Shown here one piece after another: positions 1-5,799 of a DNA stretch of 13,762 nt. The position numbers and the translations under genes were made by a program. The notes under the pieces were generated by a model. That model did not search any database. It was not told the DNA's origin and worked only from the letters and a program-made list of their open reading frames with translations. The number at the start of each line of letters is the position of its first letter. The first letter of the stretch is position 1. The stretch is from contig JBAYZQ010000043.1 of the NCBI GenBank assembly GCA_041672385.1, positions 1-13,762 of the forward strand. Reading direction: 5' to 3'. The stretch is from JBAYZQ01 sp041672385 (lineage in GTDB: Bacteria; Spirochaetota; Spirochaetia; Sphaerochaetales; Sphaerochaetaceae).

Positions 1-396
1 AAAATCTTTTTTCTTTTTTCTTGTAGCTTCTTCTATTGCCCAATCAAATTCTACTTTATCGACAAAATCAGGAAGACGAATCAATGAAATAAAGCTAAAG
101 TTTTCTTTATGAGAAGAGTCAAATCCAAAAACACCCTCTTGCCACCAAAAACCTTCAAGAGGAGGAACAACATAATCAAAATAATCTTTTATTTGATGAT
201 TACCCTTTTTACTCATTTTAATGGTATAAGCAACTCCATAGAGTAATTCTATTGAAGCATTATACTCACTGTCTTTATCATTTGGATTACCCTTTCCTCT
301 AACAGCTAAAAAGTTCATCTCTGGAACATCCACAATGCTTGGTTTATCCTTTGGTACATAAAATTGTTTTTGTTCCTTTTTATAATCGAAAGCCAT
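1..396 (-). CDS. GyrI-like small-molecule-binding protein (COG4832 type), 3' end cut by window
   Basis: The first 132 codons of a cytoplasmic GyrI-like domain protein, starting MAFDYKKEQKQFYVPKDKP. Characteristic blocks are visible: MNFLAVRGKGNPND (about 28-41), LLYGVAYTIKMS (about 51-62), VVPPLEGFWW (about 76-85) and ISLIRLPDFV (about 103-112). Stand-alone members of this family are usually a little over 200 residues, so roughly a third is probably missing beyond base 1. The fold is shared with the ligand-binding half of AraC/MerR-type multidrug regulators and with GyrI (SbmC). Stand-alone members probably bind, and in some cases hydrolyse, small toxic compounds, but no substrate can be read from this fragment. 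The ATG is preceded by a good GGGAGAAG ribosome binding site. It lies 20 bp after the stop of the GNAT gene, so the two are probably co-transcribed. The family call is firm; the function is not. Confidence 0.85.
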   Translation of the reverse strand, partial: MAFDYKKEQKQFYVPKDKPSIVDVPEMNFLAVRGKGNPNDKDSEYNASIELLYGVAYTIKMSKKGNHQIKDYFDYVVPPLEGFWWQEGVFGFDSSHKENFSFISLIRLPDFVDKVEFDWAIEEATRKKKKDF

Positions 397-416
397 AAAA
401 TTCTTCTCCCTTTGTC

Positions 417-968
417 TTAAACTTTAATATCCTTATTCAACCATTGTTCTTTGGTTATGCAAGAAACATGTTCAGTTCGAACATCATTCATTACTGGCCA
501 AGGTTTATTTTCATTCGTATGATGATAGATAAAACCACATTTTTCCTGAACTCTTTTTGATTTAACATTTCCATCAAAATAACCACACCAAATTTTATTT
601 AGATGAAGAGTCTCAAATCCATAACTTAAAAGTTTTTTTACTGCCTCTGGAATAATACCTCTTCCCCAATAAGGGACACCAAGCCAAAAACCAATTTCGG
701 CTTCATCTTCAGGAAGGCCAAGATTGGTGTTATTACCAACCATAATTGCAATATCACCAACTAAAGTGTTCTCGCTCTTTAAAATAACAGCAAAAGTTCC
801 TTCTTTTGATAGGATATCTTTTATTATTTCTCTACTTTGTTCTACTTTGGTATGCACCGGCCATCCAGTAATTGGACCAACTCTTGGATCTTTTGCAAAT
901 TCATATAAATCTTCTGCATCACTTTCTTTCCAAGGACGAAGAATCAAGCGATCTGTTTCAATTATCAT
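417..968 (-). CDS. GNAT family N-acetyltransferase (RimJ/RimL-like)
   Basis: A 183-residue acetyltransferase of the RimJ/RimL-like GNAT branch. It opens with the typical TDRLILRPWKESDAEDLYEF (5-24). It contains the acetyl-CoA pyrophosphate-binding loop YWGRGIIPEA (100-109) and the late block GNVKSKRVQEKCGF (133-146), in which the Asn/Ser line the active site in this family. Length is normal for a full single-domain GNAT. Relatives acetylate ribosomal protein N-termini, aminoglycosides or other amines using acetyl-CoA; nothing here decides the acceptor. The ATG has an AGGGAG site 8 bases upstream. It is the first intact gene after the promoter near 1101-1130 and is followed 20 bp later by the GyrI-like gene. 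That pairing suggests a small detoxification operon (inference). A resistance role is possible but unproven. Confidence 0.9.
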   Translation of the reverse strand: MIIETDRLILRPWKESDAEDLYEFAKDPRVGPITGWPVHTKVEQSREIIKDILSKEGTFAVILKSENTLVGDIAIMVGNNTNLGLPEDEAEIGFWLGVPYWGRGIIPEAVKKLLSYGFETLHLNKIWCGYFDGNVKSKRVQEKCGFIYHHTNENKPWPVMNDVRTEHVSCITKEQWLNKDIKV

Positions 969-996
969 TTTAACTCCCTAATTACCGATTTTCTTA

Positions 997-1050
997 TTAT
1001 TTGTTAAAAGAACCAATTTCAATTAAATTTCCTTTTGGTCATCTTTTCAA
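997..1050 (-). pseudogene. Relic of a VOC/glyoxalase-family gene (start site and C-terminus only)
   Basis: On the minus strand a strong AAAGGAG site precedes TTG AAA AGA, then an in-frame TGA, then codons for PKGNLIEIGSFNK and TAA. The string D-P-x-G-N-x-I-E-I-G is the classic C-terminal metal-ligand strand of VOC (glyoxalase/bleomycin-resistance) proteins. Here the expected GAT for Asp is replaced by a one-base-shifted TGA. The layout looks like a gene whose interior was deleted, leaving the initiation region fused to the last 13 codons. It sits in the leader of the GNAT gene. Recognition rests on a short motif, so a chance match is possible, but the motif lies on the coding strand next to a good ribosome binding site. 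Confidence 0.5.
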
Positions 1051-1100
1051 AATCGCTTCTCCTTTATAATAACAAAAGGGCATCTCCTTATTTATCAAAT

Positions 1101-1130
1101 ATCATATTTTATTGGTTGGGAGCCTGTCAA
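1101..1130 (-). promoter_or_regulatory. Sigma-A-type promoter for the GNAT / GyrI-like operon
   Basis: On the minus strand a perfect -35 TTGACA (1125-1130) and a -10 TATGAT (1101-1106) are separated by 18 bp. Transcription would start near 1094. The leader of about 125 nt contains a 14-codon ORF (ATG at 1085-1087, with AAGGAG abutting it) and the VOC relic before the GNAT start codon at 968. Confidence 0.65.
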
Positions 1131-1207
1131 GTAAAAGATAAAAGGTAAATTCTTTGTAAACTTATATTTAAAGACTCTTATTTTCTAAAGAAATTATTTT
1201 AAGCATA

Positions 1208-1236
1208 TTGACAAACTTTAATTTGAAGAAAATAAT
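1208..1236 (+). promoter_or_regulatory. Sigma-A-type promoter for arsC
   Basis: A perfect -35 TTGACA (1208-1213) and a -10 AATAAT (1231-1236) are separated by 17 bp on the plus strand. They imply a leader of about 120 nt before the arsC ATG at 1366. No clear ArsR-type inverted repeat was found over the promoter. The leader contains a less AT-rich patch near 1285-1330 of unknown meaning. Confidence 0.55.
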
Positions 1237-1365
1237 AACATATCAAATAATTTTAATATGAGTTTTTTAAATTGAAAATTTTTGAACTGTTGGCTTTCCT
1301 TGTCAAAGTTCCAGTGATGCTAACACTCTTAAAAATTGCAAACAAAACAACAAGGTGGTTTAAAT

Positions 1366-1794
1366 ATGAATAAATTGAAAGTAGCGTTTATATGCGTACA
1401 CAACTCTTGTAGAAGTCAAATTGCAGAGGCCCTTGGAAAACACTTAGCCTCCGACGTCTTTGAAAGCTATTCAGCTGGAACTCAACTTAAAGAACATATA
1501 AATAGTGATGCTGTTCGATTAATAAAAAAGCTTTATGGAATTGATATGGAAAAAAACCAACACTCAAAACTACTTAAAGACATTCCTCCAGTAGATATAG
1601 TTGTAACAATGGGATGTAATGTAAATTGCCCCTACCTTCCTTGCAAAAAGCGAGTAGACTGGGGCCTTGATGATCCAACAGGCAAATCAGATGAAGAATT
1701 CATTTCTATAATTAATACTATTGAAAAGAAAATTAAAGCTTTGAAAATTGAAATTCAAGCTGAGAACAACTCACCTTTCATAAGAGTTCCTTAG
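1366..1794 (+). CDS. arsC: Arsenate reductase, thioredoxin-coupled (LMW-PTPase fold)
   Basis: A cytoplasmic 142-residue enzyme of the low-molecular-weight phosphatase fold, which reduces arsenate to arsenite. The P-loop CVHNSCRS at 10-17 fits C-X5-R with nucleophile Cys10 and Arg16. Cys84, Cys88 and Cys93 in TMGCNVNCPYLPC are candidates for the disulfide relay resolved by thioredoxin. DWGLDDPTGKSDEEF (98-112) is typical of clostridial ArsC and holds the catalytic Asp-Pro (103-104). ATG 1366 is chosen because AAGGTGG (1353-1359) sits just upstream; an in-frame TTG at 1336 lacks a ribosome binding site. No arsR, acr3 or arsB is adjacent, so the arsenite exporter must be elsewhere or the enzyme has another role. 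The last 24 bp overlap the 3' end of the convergent gene. A protein tyrosine phosphatase is the alternative, but the extra cysteines favour ArsC. Confidence 0.85.
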   Translation: MNKLKVAFICVHNSCRSQIAEALGKHLASDVFESYSAGTQLKEHINSDAVRLIKKLYGIDMEKNQHSKLLKDIPPVDIVVTMGCNVNCPYLPCKKRVDWGLDDPTGKSDEEFISIINTIEKKIKALKIEIQAENNSPFIRVP

Positions 1795-2355
1795 ACGCAT
1801 TATTCCACCGTACATACGTCCGTTACAAAATTCCACTATAAATTGTCTATAATCCCACTCTTTTTCTTTACCTGAAAATAAATCTACAGCTGTAGGAACT
1901 TCTCCTGTCTTATCCGTATAATCAACGGCTTCCAACAATTCAGCCGGTGATGTGTTTTCCATAATTCCTCTTCCCCTTCCATCTGCAACATGAGGATAAT
2001 AATACCCCGTGTTAGGTTCCATTTTAAATATTTCTATTAGTTCTAAGCTAAAAGTCCAACCTGCACCATAGTCATATTTCATTGTTAAAACATCACCAAT
2101 AGCCATTTTTAAAGAAGAAAGCTTTGTTTTAATTGGATCAAATGTCGGCTCCATTACCAAATAATTATCATAAAGTATTTCATAAAGTTTACCATTATGC
2201 CTAATACTAAATAAATGGCTACCATCACATTCAAATGCAACCATTATTGAATAACCAAGTTTTGCAACATTGGATACTGAAGTAATTTCAATGTCTCTCC
2301 AGATAACATCTTCAAGCTTTATTAATTTAACTTTAAATTTATAAATATCAGCCAT
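1771..2355 (-). CDS. Plasmid pRiA4b ORF-3-like family protein
   Basis: A 194-residue protein recognised as pRiA4b ORF-3-like (PF07929). Supporting features are the N-terminal YKFKVKLIKLEDVIWRDIEI, where the conserved W-R follows a short strand (about 5-24), a central HLFSIRHNGKLYEI, the hallmark YDYGAGWTFSLELI (94-107), and a late YYPHVADGRGRGI (119-131) where many relatives have a Pro-Cys-rich G-A-C-P-P-E segment. The biochemical function of the family is unknown. Homologues occur on plasmids, in IS1096-type elements and on chromosomes, and no transposase lies next to this one. The ATG has a good AAGAAGGG site. An extended -10 (TG then TATAAT on the minus strand) lies about 60 bp upstream. 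It is convergent with arsC and its TGA stop lies inside the arsC coding region. Confidence 0.8.
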   Translation of the reverse strand: MADIYKFKVKLIKLEDVIWRDIEITSVSNVAKLGYSIMVAFECDGSHLFSIRHNGKLYEILYDNYLVMEPTFDPIKTKLSSLKMAIGDVLTMKYDYGAGWTFSLELIEIFKMEPNTGYYYPHVADGRGRGIMENTSPAELLEAVDYTDKTGEVPTAVDLFSGKEKEWDYRQFIVEFCNGRMYGGIMRLRNSYER

Positions 2356-2412
2356 TATAATTACCCTTCTTCTTTTGAAGTGATTTACAAAGTTCCCTTC
2401 TCATACAACTCA

Positions 2413-2421
2413 ATTATACCA
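2413..2421 (-). promoter_or_regulatory. Extended -10 promoter for the pRiA4b-like gene
   Basis: On the minus strand TGG immediately precedes a perfect TATAAT (2413-2418), an extended -10 element. The -35 region is poor, which extended -10 promoters tolerate. The predicted start near 2406 gives a leader of about 50 nt. Confidence 0.5.
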
Positions 2422-2567
2422 TAAGTTTCAACCATCCAAAGCCATTTTCCCTTCTATTTTATTATTACAGGTTTTCTTGATTTGCTCATTCATTTCAAAC
2501 ATAGGCAAAAAAATTTACTTTCTCCCTTATTCTATACCAAATGTAGTACTTAGAACGATATTTTTTA

Positions 2568-3986
2568 TTATTTTACTATCCATTTTCCTAGCTTAGAACT
2601 TCCATCATAATATATTTTTTCTTGATTTGTAAGTTTGGTTAAATCTCTTTCAATTGTTCTTTGATTCACTTGAAATATTTTTGACATTTCAAGAGCAGTT
2701 ATGTTTGGATTTTCTTTCATTTTATCTATAATTCTTTCTAGTCTTTCTTTAGGTTTTAATTTTTGACCGGCATTTTGACCGGCATTTTGACCGGCATTTT
2801 GACCGGCATTTTGGCCGGCATTTTGACCGGCTTTATAATTTAAATTCTTTAAGATAACCTTAAAAAAACTATTCGTAGACACGAACTCAGGTTTTAATCC
2901 AGCATGATAATTTTTTTCTGTTATATAACCCTCAATAATTTTTTTAAGACCGCTACCACGCCTTTCCATTAAATCCATTCTTCCAAATAAATCTGCTATT
3001 AAGGGATTTCTTCTTATAGAAATAATATTATATGGGTCTTTTTCTTGAATAAAAGAACCATCATACATACCACCGGGTGAAGTTATTTCCATTCGATTAT
3101 CAAATATATCGATGTGAACTTCACTACCGATAATTCCATAATCTCTATGAATCAAAGAATTTACAATTGATTCTTGTACCACTCTTTCAGGATATTCAGG
3201 ATACTCCATGCGATATACATTACCCTTTCTCCAGCTCTTTTTTGTATTAACCCGAATAAAGTCTAAAGTATTTTGAAGAAGTTTCAGTAGACTTCCTTCA
3301 AATTCATTATCGTCAACAGCTTCAATTCTACCATTGACTTTATCATTACCATTCCATCTAGTGCAAAACACTCTTGATTGTAGCAATAAATGTTCATCTG
3401 CAAATAAAGCACCTGCATTTGTAAGGATATTGAATTTATCAACTAATCCAAAAGATAAAAAATCTGTATCTTTGAATTCTTTATTTGTTCTTTGATAATA
3501 CTCTGCTCTTAATTTTGTAAAAGAAGCTTTATCTAAAGATATATGACTAGATAAAAGATCAAAGGTTTTATTGGTCCCTTTTAAAACTAAATTTTTTATA
3601 TCATTGCTACTTGCTGGTACACTTTCATTTCCAACTCGAATATACGCTATTCTCCCACCTGAACTAACAACGAAATAAGGCATTTCATTAGCTATTTCTA
3701 CTTCAAGAATTATAAAATATTTATTATCTTCTTTTATAATATTAAGATTAATATAGGGAATTGGATCAATTTTGGTTTTTATAAGTTCACTAATTTCTTC
3801 TGAATCTTTTTGGTAATCTTTTAAACCAACTAATTCCCCATTATCAGATACTCCAAAGATTAATTTTCCACTACGACCATTAGCAAAAGCACTAACTGTT
3901 TTTAACCAACTTTTAGGTTTATTTATCTCTAACATTAACTTTTTATCATATGTGGTAGATTCTCCAATAAATTTTTTTATGTCCAA
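2568..3986 (-). CDS. AlbA_2 (Schlafen-type) / HATPase_c_4 / HTH transcriptional regulator with AGQN repeats
   Basis: A 472-residue multidomain protein, often annotated as a RecG-related or divergent-AAA_4 ATP-binding protein. An AlbA_2 nucleic-acid-binding domain occupies about 10-130, with SAFANGRSGKLIFGVSDNG at 32-50. A GHKL-type ATPase (HATPase_c_4) follows, with the N box E272/N276, a DNRMEITSPGG loop (296-306) and an RRGSGLKKI loop (342-350). Residues 386-409 are six AGQN-type tetrapeptides forming a linker. The C-terminus is a winged-helix domain, with ITALEMSKIFQVNQRTIERD at about 429-448. The start is TTG, with AAGGAG seven bases upstream and no better ATG. Two candidate promoters lie upstream. 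The role is probably ATP-responsive DNA binding and transcription control; the target and any defence role are unknown. It appears to be monocistronic. Confidence 0.85.
   Translation of the reverse strand: MDIKKFIGESTTYDKKLMLEINKPKSWLKTVSAFANGRSGKLIFGVSDNGELVGLKDYQKDSEEISELIKTKIDPIPYINLNIIKEDNKYFIILEVEIANEMPYFVVSSGGRIAYIRVGNESVPASSNDIKNLVLKGTNKTFDLLSSHISLDKASFTKLRAEYYQRTNKEFKDTDFLSFGLVDKFNILTNAGALFADEHLLLQSRVFCTRWNGNDKVNGRIEAVDDNEFEGSLLKLLQNTLDFIRVNTKKSWRKGNVYRMEYPEYPERVVQESIVNSLIHRDYGIIGSEVHIDIFDNRMEITSPGGMYDGSFIQEKDPYNIISIRRNPLIADLFGRMDLMERRGSGLKKIIEGYITEKNYHAGLKPEFVSTNSFFKVILKNLNYKAGQNAGQNAGQNAGQNAGQNAGQKLKPKERLERIIDKMKENPNITALEMSKIFQVNQRTIERDLTKLTNQEKIYYDGSSKLGKWIVK
2761..2832 (-). repeat. 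12-bp minisatellite, six copies, encoding AGQN tetrapeptides
   Basis: Six head-to-tail 12-bp units (TTTTGACCGGCA on the plus strand) lie entirely within the regulator gene. Copies 1-4 are identical, copy 5 has one silent change (GGT to GGC glycine codon), and copy 6 differs at its last base. Because the unit is a multiple of three, gain or loss of copies keeps the reading frame and alters only the length of the linker between the ATPase and the winged helix. Confidence 0.95.
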
Positions 3987-4033
3987 ATTTCCACTCCTTA
4001 TAATCCAAGCTTGATTCTTTTCCCTACTTATTC

Positions 4034-4063
4034 ATTGTACAATATTCCAATCTTTAAATTCAA
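4034..4063 (-). promoter_or_regulatory. Candidate proximal promoter of the AlbA_2 regulator
   Basis: On the minus strand -35 TTGAAT (4058-4063) and -10 TACAAT (4034-4039) are 18 bp apart, about 50 bp before the TTG start codon. It is weaker than the distal candidate at 4075-4102, and the two could be tandem promoters. Confidence 0.4.
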
Positions 4064-4074
4064 GAAAATAAATA

Positions 4075-4102
4075 ATTATAATAAATTCTACAAGGGAGAC
4101 AA
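4075..4102 (-). promoter_or_regulatory. Candidate distal promoter of the AlbA_2 regulator
   Basis: On the minus strand -35 TTGTCT (4097-4102) and a perfect -10 TATAAT (4075-4080) are 16 bp apart. The rest of the 311-bp gap 3987-4297 is very AT-rich. I see no further gene there and no clear terminator for uvsE. Confidence 0.45.
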
Positions 4103-4297
4103 TAAACCTTTCATATAAAATTAAGATGAAACTTAGTACTACAAAATAGGAAAATTACACTCTGAACGCTGAACCTCAACTCTAATCATACCCAAATAAT
4201 GTAAAATACTTTAATAGTGATAAAAATCGAAATCTGAAACCATTTGATTTTATTATATAATCTTATTAAATTTCTAACATCTTAAGCACATTACTTT

Positions 4298-5542
4298 TTA
4301 AATAAAATAGAGTGAATCAAGCAAATATTCCTGCTTCTGCGAAATTACTAGTTTCCAAATTTGGCGTTTTATAGTATTTATTGACCCTCCTTGATTTACC
4401 TTTTCAAGACTTCTTTTAAAGATTTGACATGTTTTCTCATCTGCTAGTTTACTTACATAACCCCATACATGTTGGGCAGCATTTACCGCATTTCCACTTG
4501 AGACTGGAATTTCTAATGCCTCATCAATTAACTTATAAAAGGTTGAAACTGGATAAGAGTCCTTTAACTTTAAAAGTTGTCTAATTTCATTGTAAATTCT
4601 AGGTGAATGTTCCAAAACTAAGTATTTATACCTGGTCCATTCTTTTTCTAAATTTTGAATTTTTGGAGCATCAATTGCATTAATACATTTTATTGCAGAC
4701 AAATTTTTATCTTTTACCTCAACCATGATATCAATATCATCATAAAGAAGGTTTTTATAGAAGTTTATAAATTTTTCAACATCCAATGTTGATGAATGGG
4801 AACCTACTCTCTTATCATAAGCTTGCTGTGAATAATGAATTTTTTGAACTCCATCTTCTATTTTCCATGTTTTTCTGCAAAGATTAATCCATTCAAACTG
4901 TGAATGGGTGTTATCAGAATTTACCTCGTTATGAAGATTATCGAACACAACAGGAATACCTTCACTTTCTCCAATAGAAAGCACATCCTTAATGGTATAT
5001 TGACGATCATCATTTTCAATAACTAGACGATTGCGAATATTTTCATCCAAAAGGTGGTATTGTTTTATAAATCGTTTAATAGCATTGCTCTTATCACCAT
5101 AAACTCCACCAATGTGAAGAATTATCTTACTTTCTTTTCCCAAGTTCAAAGAAGATAAAAATTTCTCATGATATTGTAAATCTTTAATTGCCCTTTCTAC
5201 TACCAGTTTATCTGGTGAATTTAGTACTGTATATTGCCCTGGATGCATTGAAAGGCGAATTTTATTTTCTTTTGCCTTATTTCCAATATTTTTTAATTGT
5301 TCACTAAAAATTTCCCACCATCTTACATTATTCACTTCATGTGAGCCAAAAGGGATAATATCTGAACTAATACGAAAAAGCTTTATACCATTTTTTATAT
5401 TATAAGAAAGCATATTATTTAGAGAATCTAAATTGGATCCAATCAAGCTTATTAAATGTTCATTAGATGCATTTTTTAGACTACAGGTTTTTAATTTTGT
5501 ATCTAAAACTCCAACTGTAAGACAGGCATAGCCAATATTCAT
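4298..5542 (-). CDS. uvsE: UV DNA damage endonuclease UvsE with C-terminal DUF1722-like domain
   Basis: UvsE (UVDE family) nicks DNA immediately 5' of UV photoproducts and some other lesions, starting nucleotide-excision-independent repair. The TIM-barrel part (1-300) keeps the full metal-site set known from Thermus UvsE: H100 (MHPGQY), H143 (LHIGG), E176 (VIENDD), D201 and H204 (FDNLHNE), K234 (the lysine carboxylated in Thermus) and H236 (KIHYS), H249 (GSHSS) and E275 (VEVK). At 414 residues it is about 100 longer than minimal UvsE. Residues 305-412 (KYLVLEHSPRIYNEI, then AAQHVWGYVSK and YLLDSLYF) resemble DUF1722, known from E. coli YbgA. ATG 5542 has a purine-rich AAGGGGGG site 8 bases upstream. 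It is transcribed divergently from the MATE gene and stands alone. Confidence 0.93.
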   Translation of the reverse strand: MNIGYACLTVGVLDTKLKTCSLKNASNEHLISLIGSNLDSLNNMLSYNIKNGIKLFRISSDIIPFGSHEVNNVRWWEIFSEQLKNIGNKAKENKIRLSMHPGQYTVLNSPDKLVVERAIKDLQYHEKFLSSLNLGKESKIILHIGGVYGDKSNAIKRFIKQYHLLDENIRNRLVIENDDRQYTIKDVLSIGESEGIPVVFDNLHNEVNSDNTHSQFEWINLCRKTWKIEDGVQKIHYSQQAYDKRVGSHSSTLDVEKFINFYKNLLYDDIDIMVEVKDKNLSAIKCINAIDAPKIQNLEKEWTRYKYLVLEHSPRIYNEIRQLLKLKDSYPVSTFYKLIDEALEIPVSSGNAVNAAQHVWGYVSKLADEKTCQIFKRSLEKVNQGGSINTIKRQIWKLVISQKQEYLLDSLYFI

Positions 5543-5642
5543 AATAAAATCCCCCCTTTTATATTAGAATATTACTTGTTTCTTATCCACCTTTTGTGAA
5601 ATTTCTTTATTTAGTCTAAAAAATATATAACAAATTCCAATC

Positions 5643-5681
5643 TTGACATTTATGAATAGTTTTGATAGAACAGGCTATAAT
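5643..5681 (+). promoter_or_regulatory. Promoter region of the MATE gene leader (exact elements ambiguous)
   Basis: A perfect -35 TTGACA (5643-5648) pairs at 17 bp with a weak -10 TAGAAC (5666-5671). A perfect TATAAT (5676-5681) lies 27 bp after TTGACA and has no good -35 of its own. Either could be used, giving transcript starts near 5678 or 5688. Only the first leaves room for the leader ORF ribosome binding site at 5687-5691. Confidence 0.4.
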
Positions 5682-5695
5682 TCATCGGAGGAATC

Positions 5696-5716
5696 TTGCT
5701 CCATAGAAAACTCTAA
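5696..5716 (+). promoter_or_regulatory. Possible six-codon leader peptide (MLHRKL) upstream of the MATE attenuator
   Basis: GGAGG (5687-5691) is followed four bases later by TTG CTC CAT AGA AAA CTC TAA. Its stop lies 11 bases before the terminator hairpin. Short leader ORFs before terminators are the usual layout in ribosome-mediated attenuation of antibiotic-resistance and efflux genes. The TTG start and tight spacing make this speculative. Confidence 0.25.
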
Positions 5717-5727
5717 GAAGTAATTTT

Positions 5728-5781
5728 GCCGGATAAGATGGTATATTGAGAGATGTACTATTTTGTCCGGCTTATTTTTTT
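5728..5781 (+). terminator. Intrinsic terminator / attenuator in the MATE leader
   Basis: The arms 5728-5747 and 5752-5771 form an uninterrupted 20-bp stem: 15 Watson-Crick pairs and 5 G-U wobbles, with GCCGGA/TCCGGC at the base. The loop is the GNRA tetraloop GAGA. A U-rich tract TTATTTTTTT follows at 5772-5781. The structure lies wholly between the promoter region and the MATE start codon at 5800, so it must be read through for the pump to be made. The upstream string ATCTTG (5693-5698) could pair with TAAGAT (5734-5739) in the left arm as part of an antiterminator, but that pairing is short and only suggestive. Confidence 0.75.
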
Positions 5782-5799
5782 AAAGAAAGGAAAACTTAA

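Noticed and set aside
724..981. 85-codon plus-strand frame opposite the GNAT gene
   Set aside because: It is antisense to a clear GNAT acetyltransferase with its own ribosome binding site; a shadow of the real gene.
1771..2355. pRiA4b-like gene taken as evidence of a mobile element
   Set aside because: No transposase, terminal inverted repeats or target duplication were found nearby, and the family is also common on chromosomes.
2761..2832. Six short repeats considered as a CRISPR array
   Set aside because: The units are contiguous 12-bp copies with no spacers and lie in frame inside a coding sequence.
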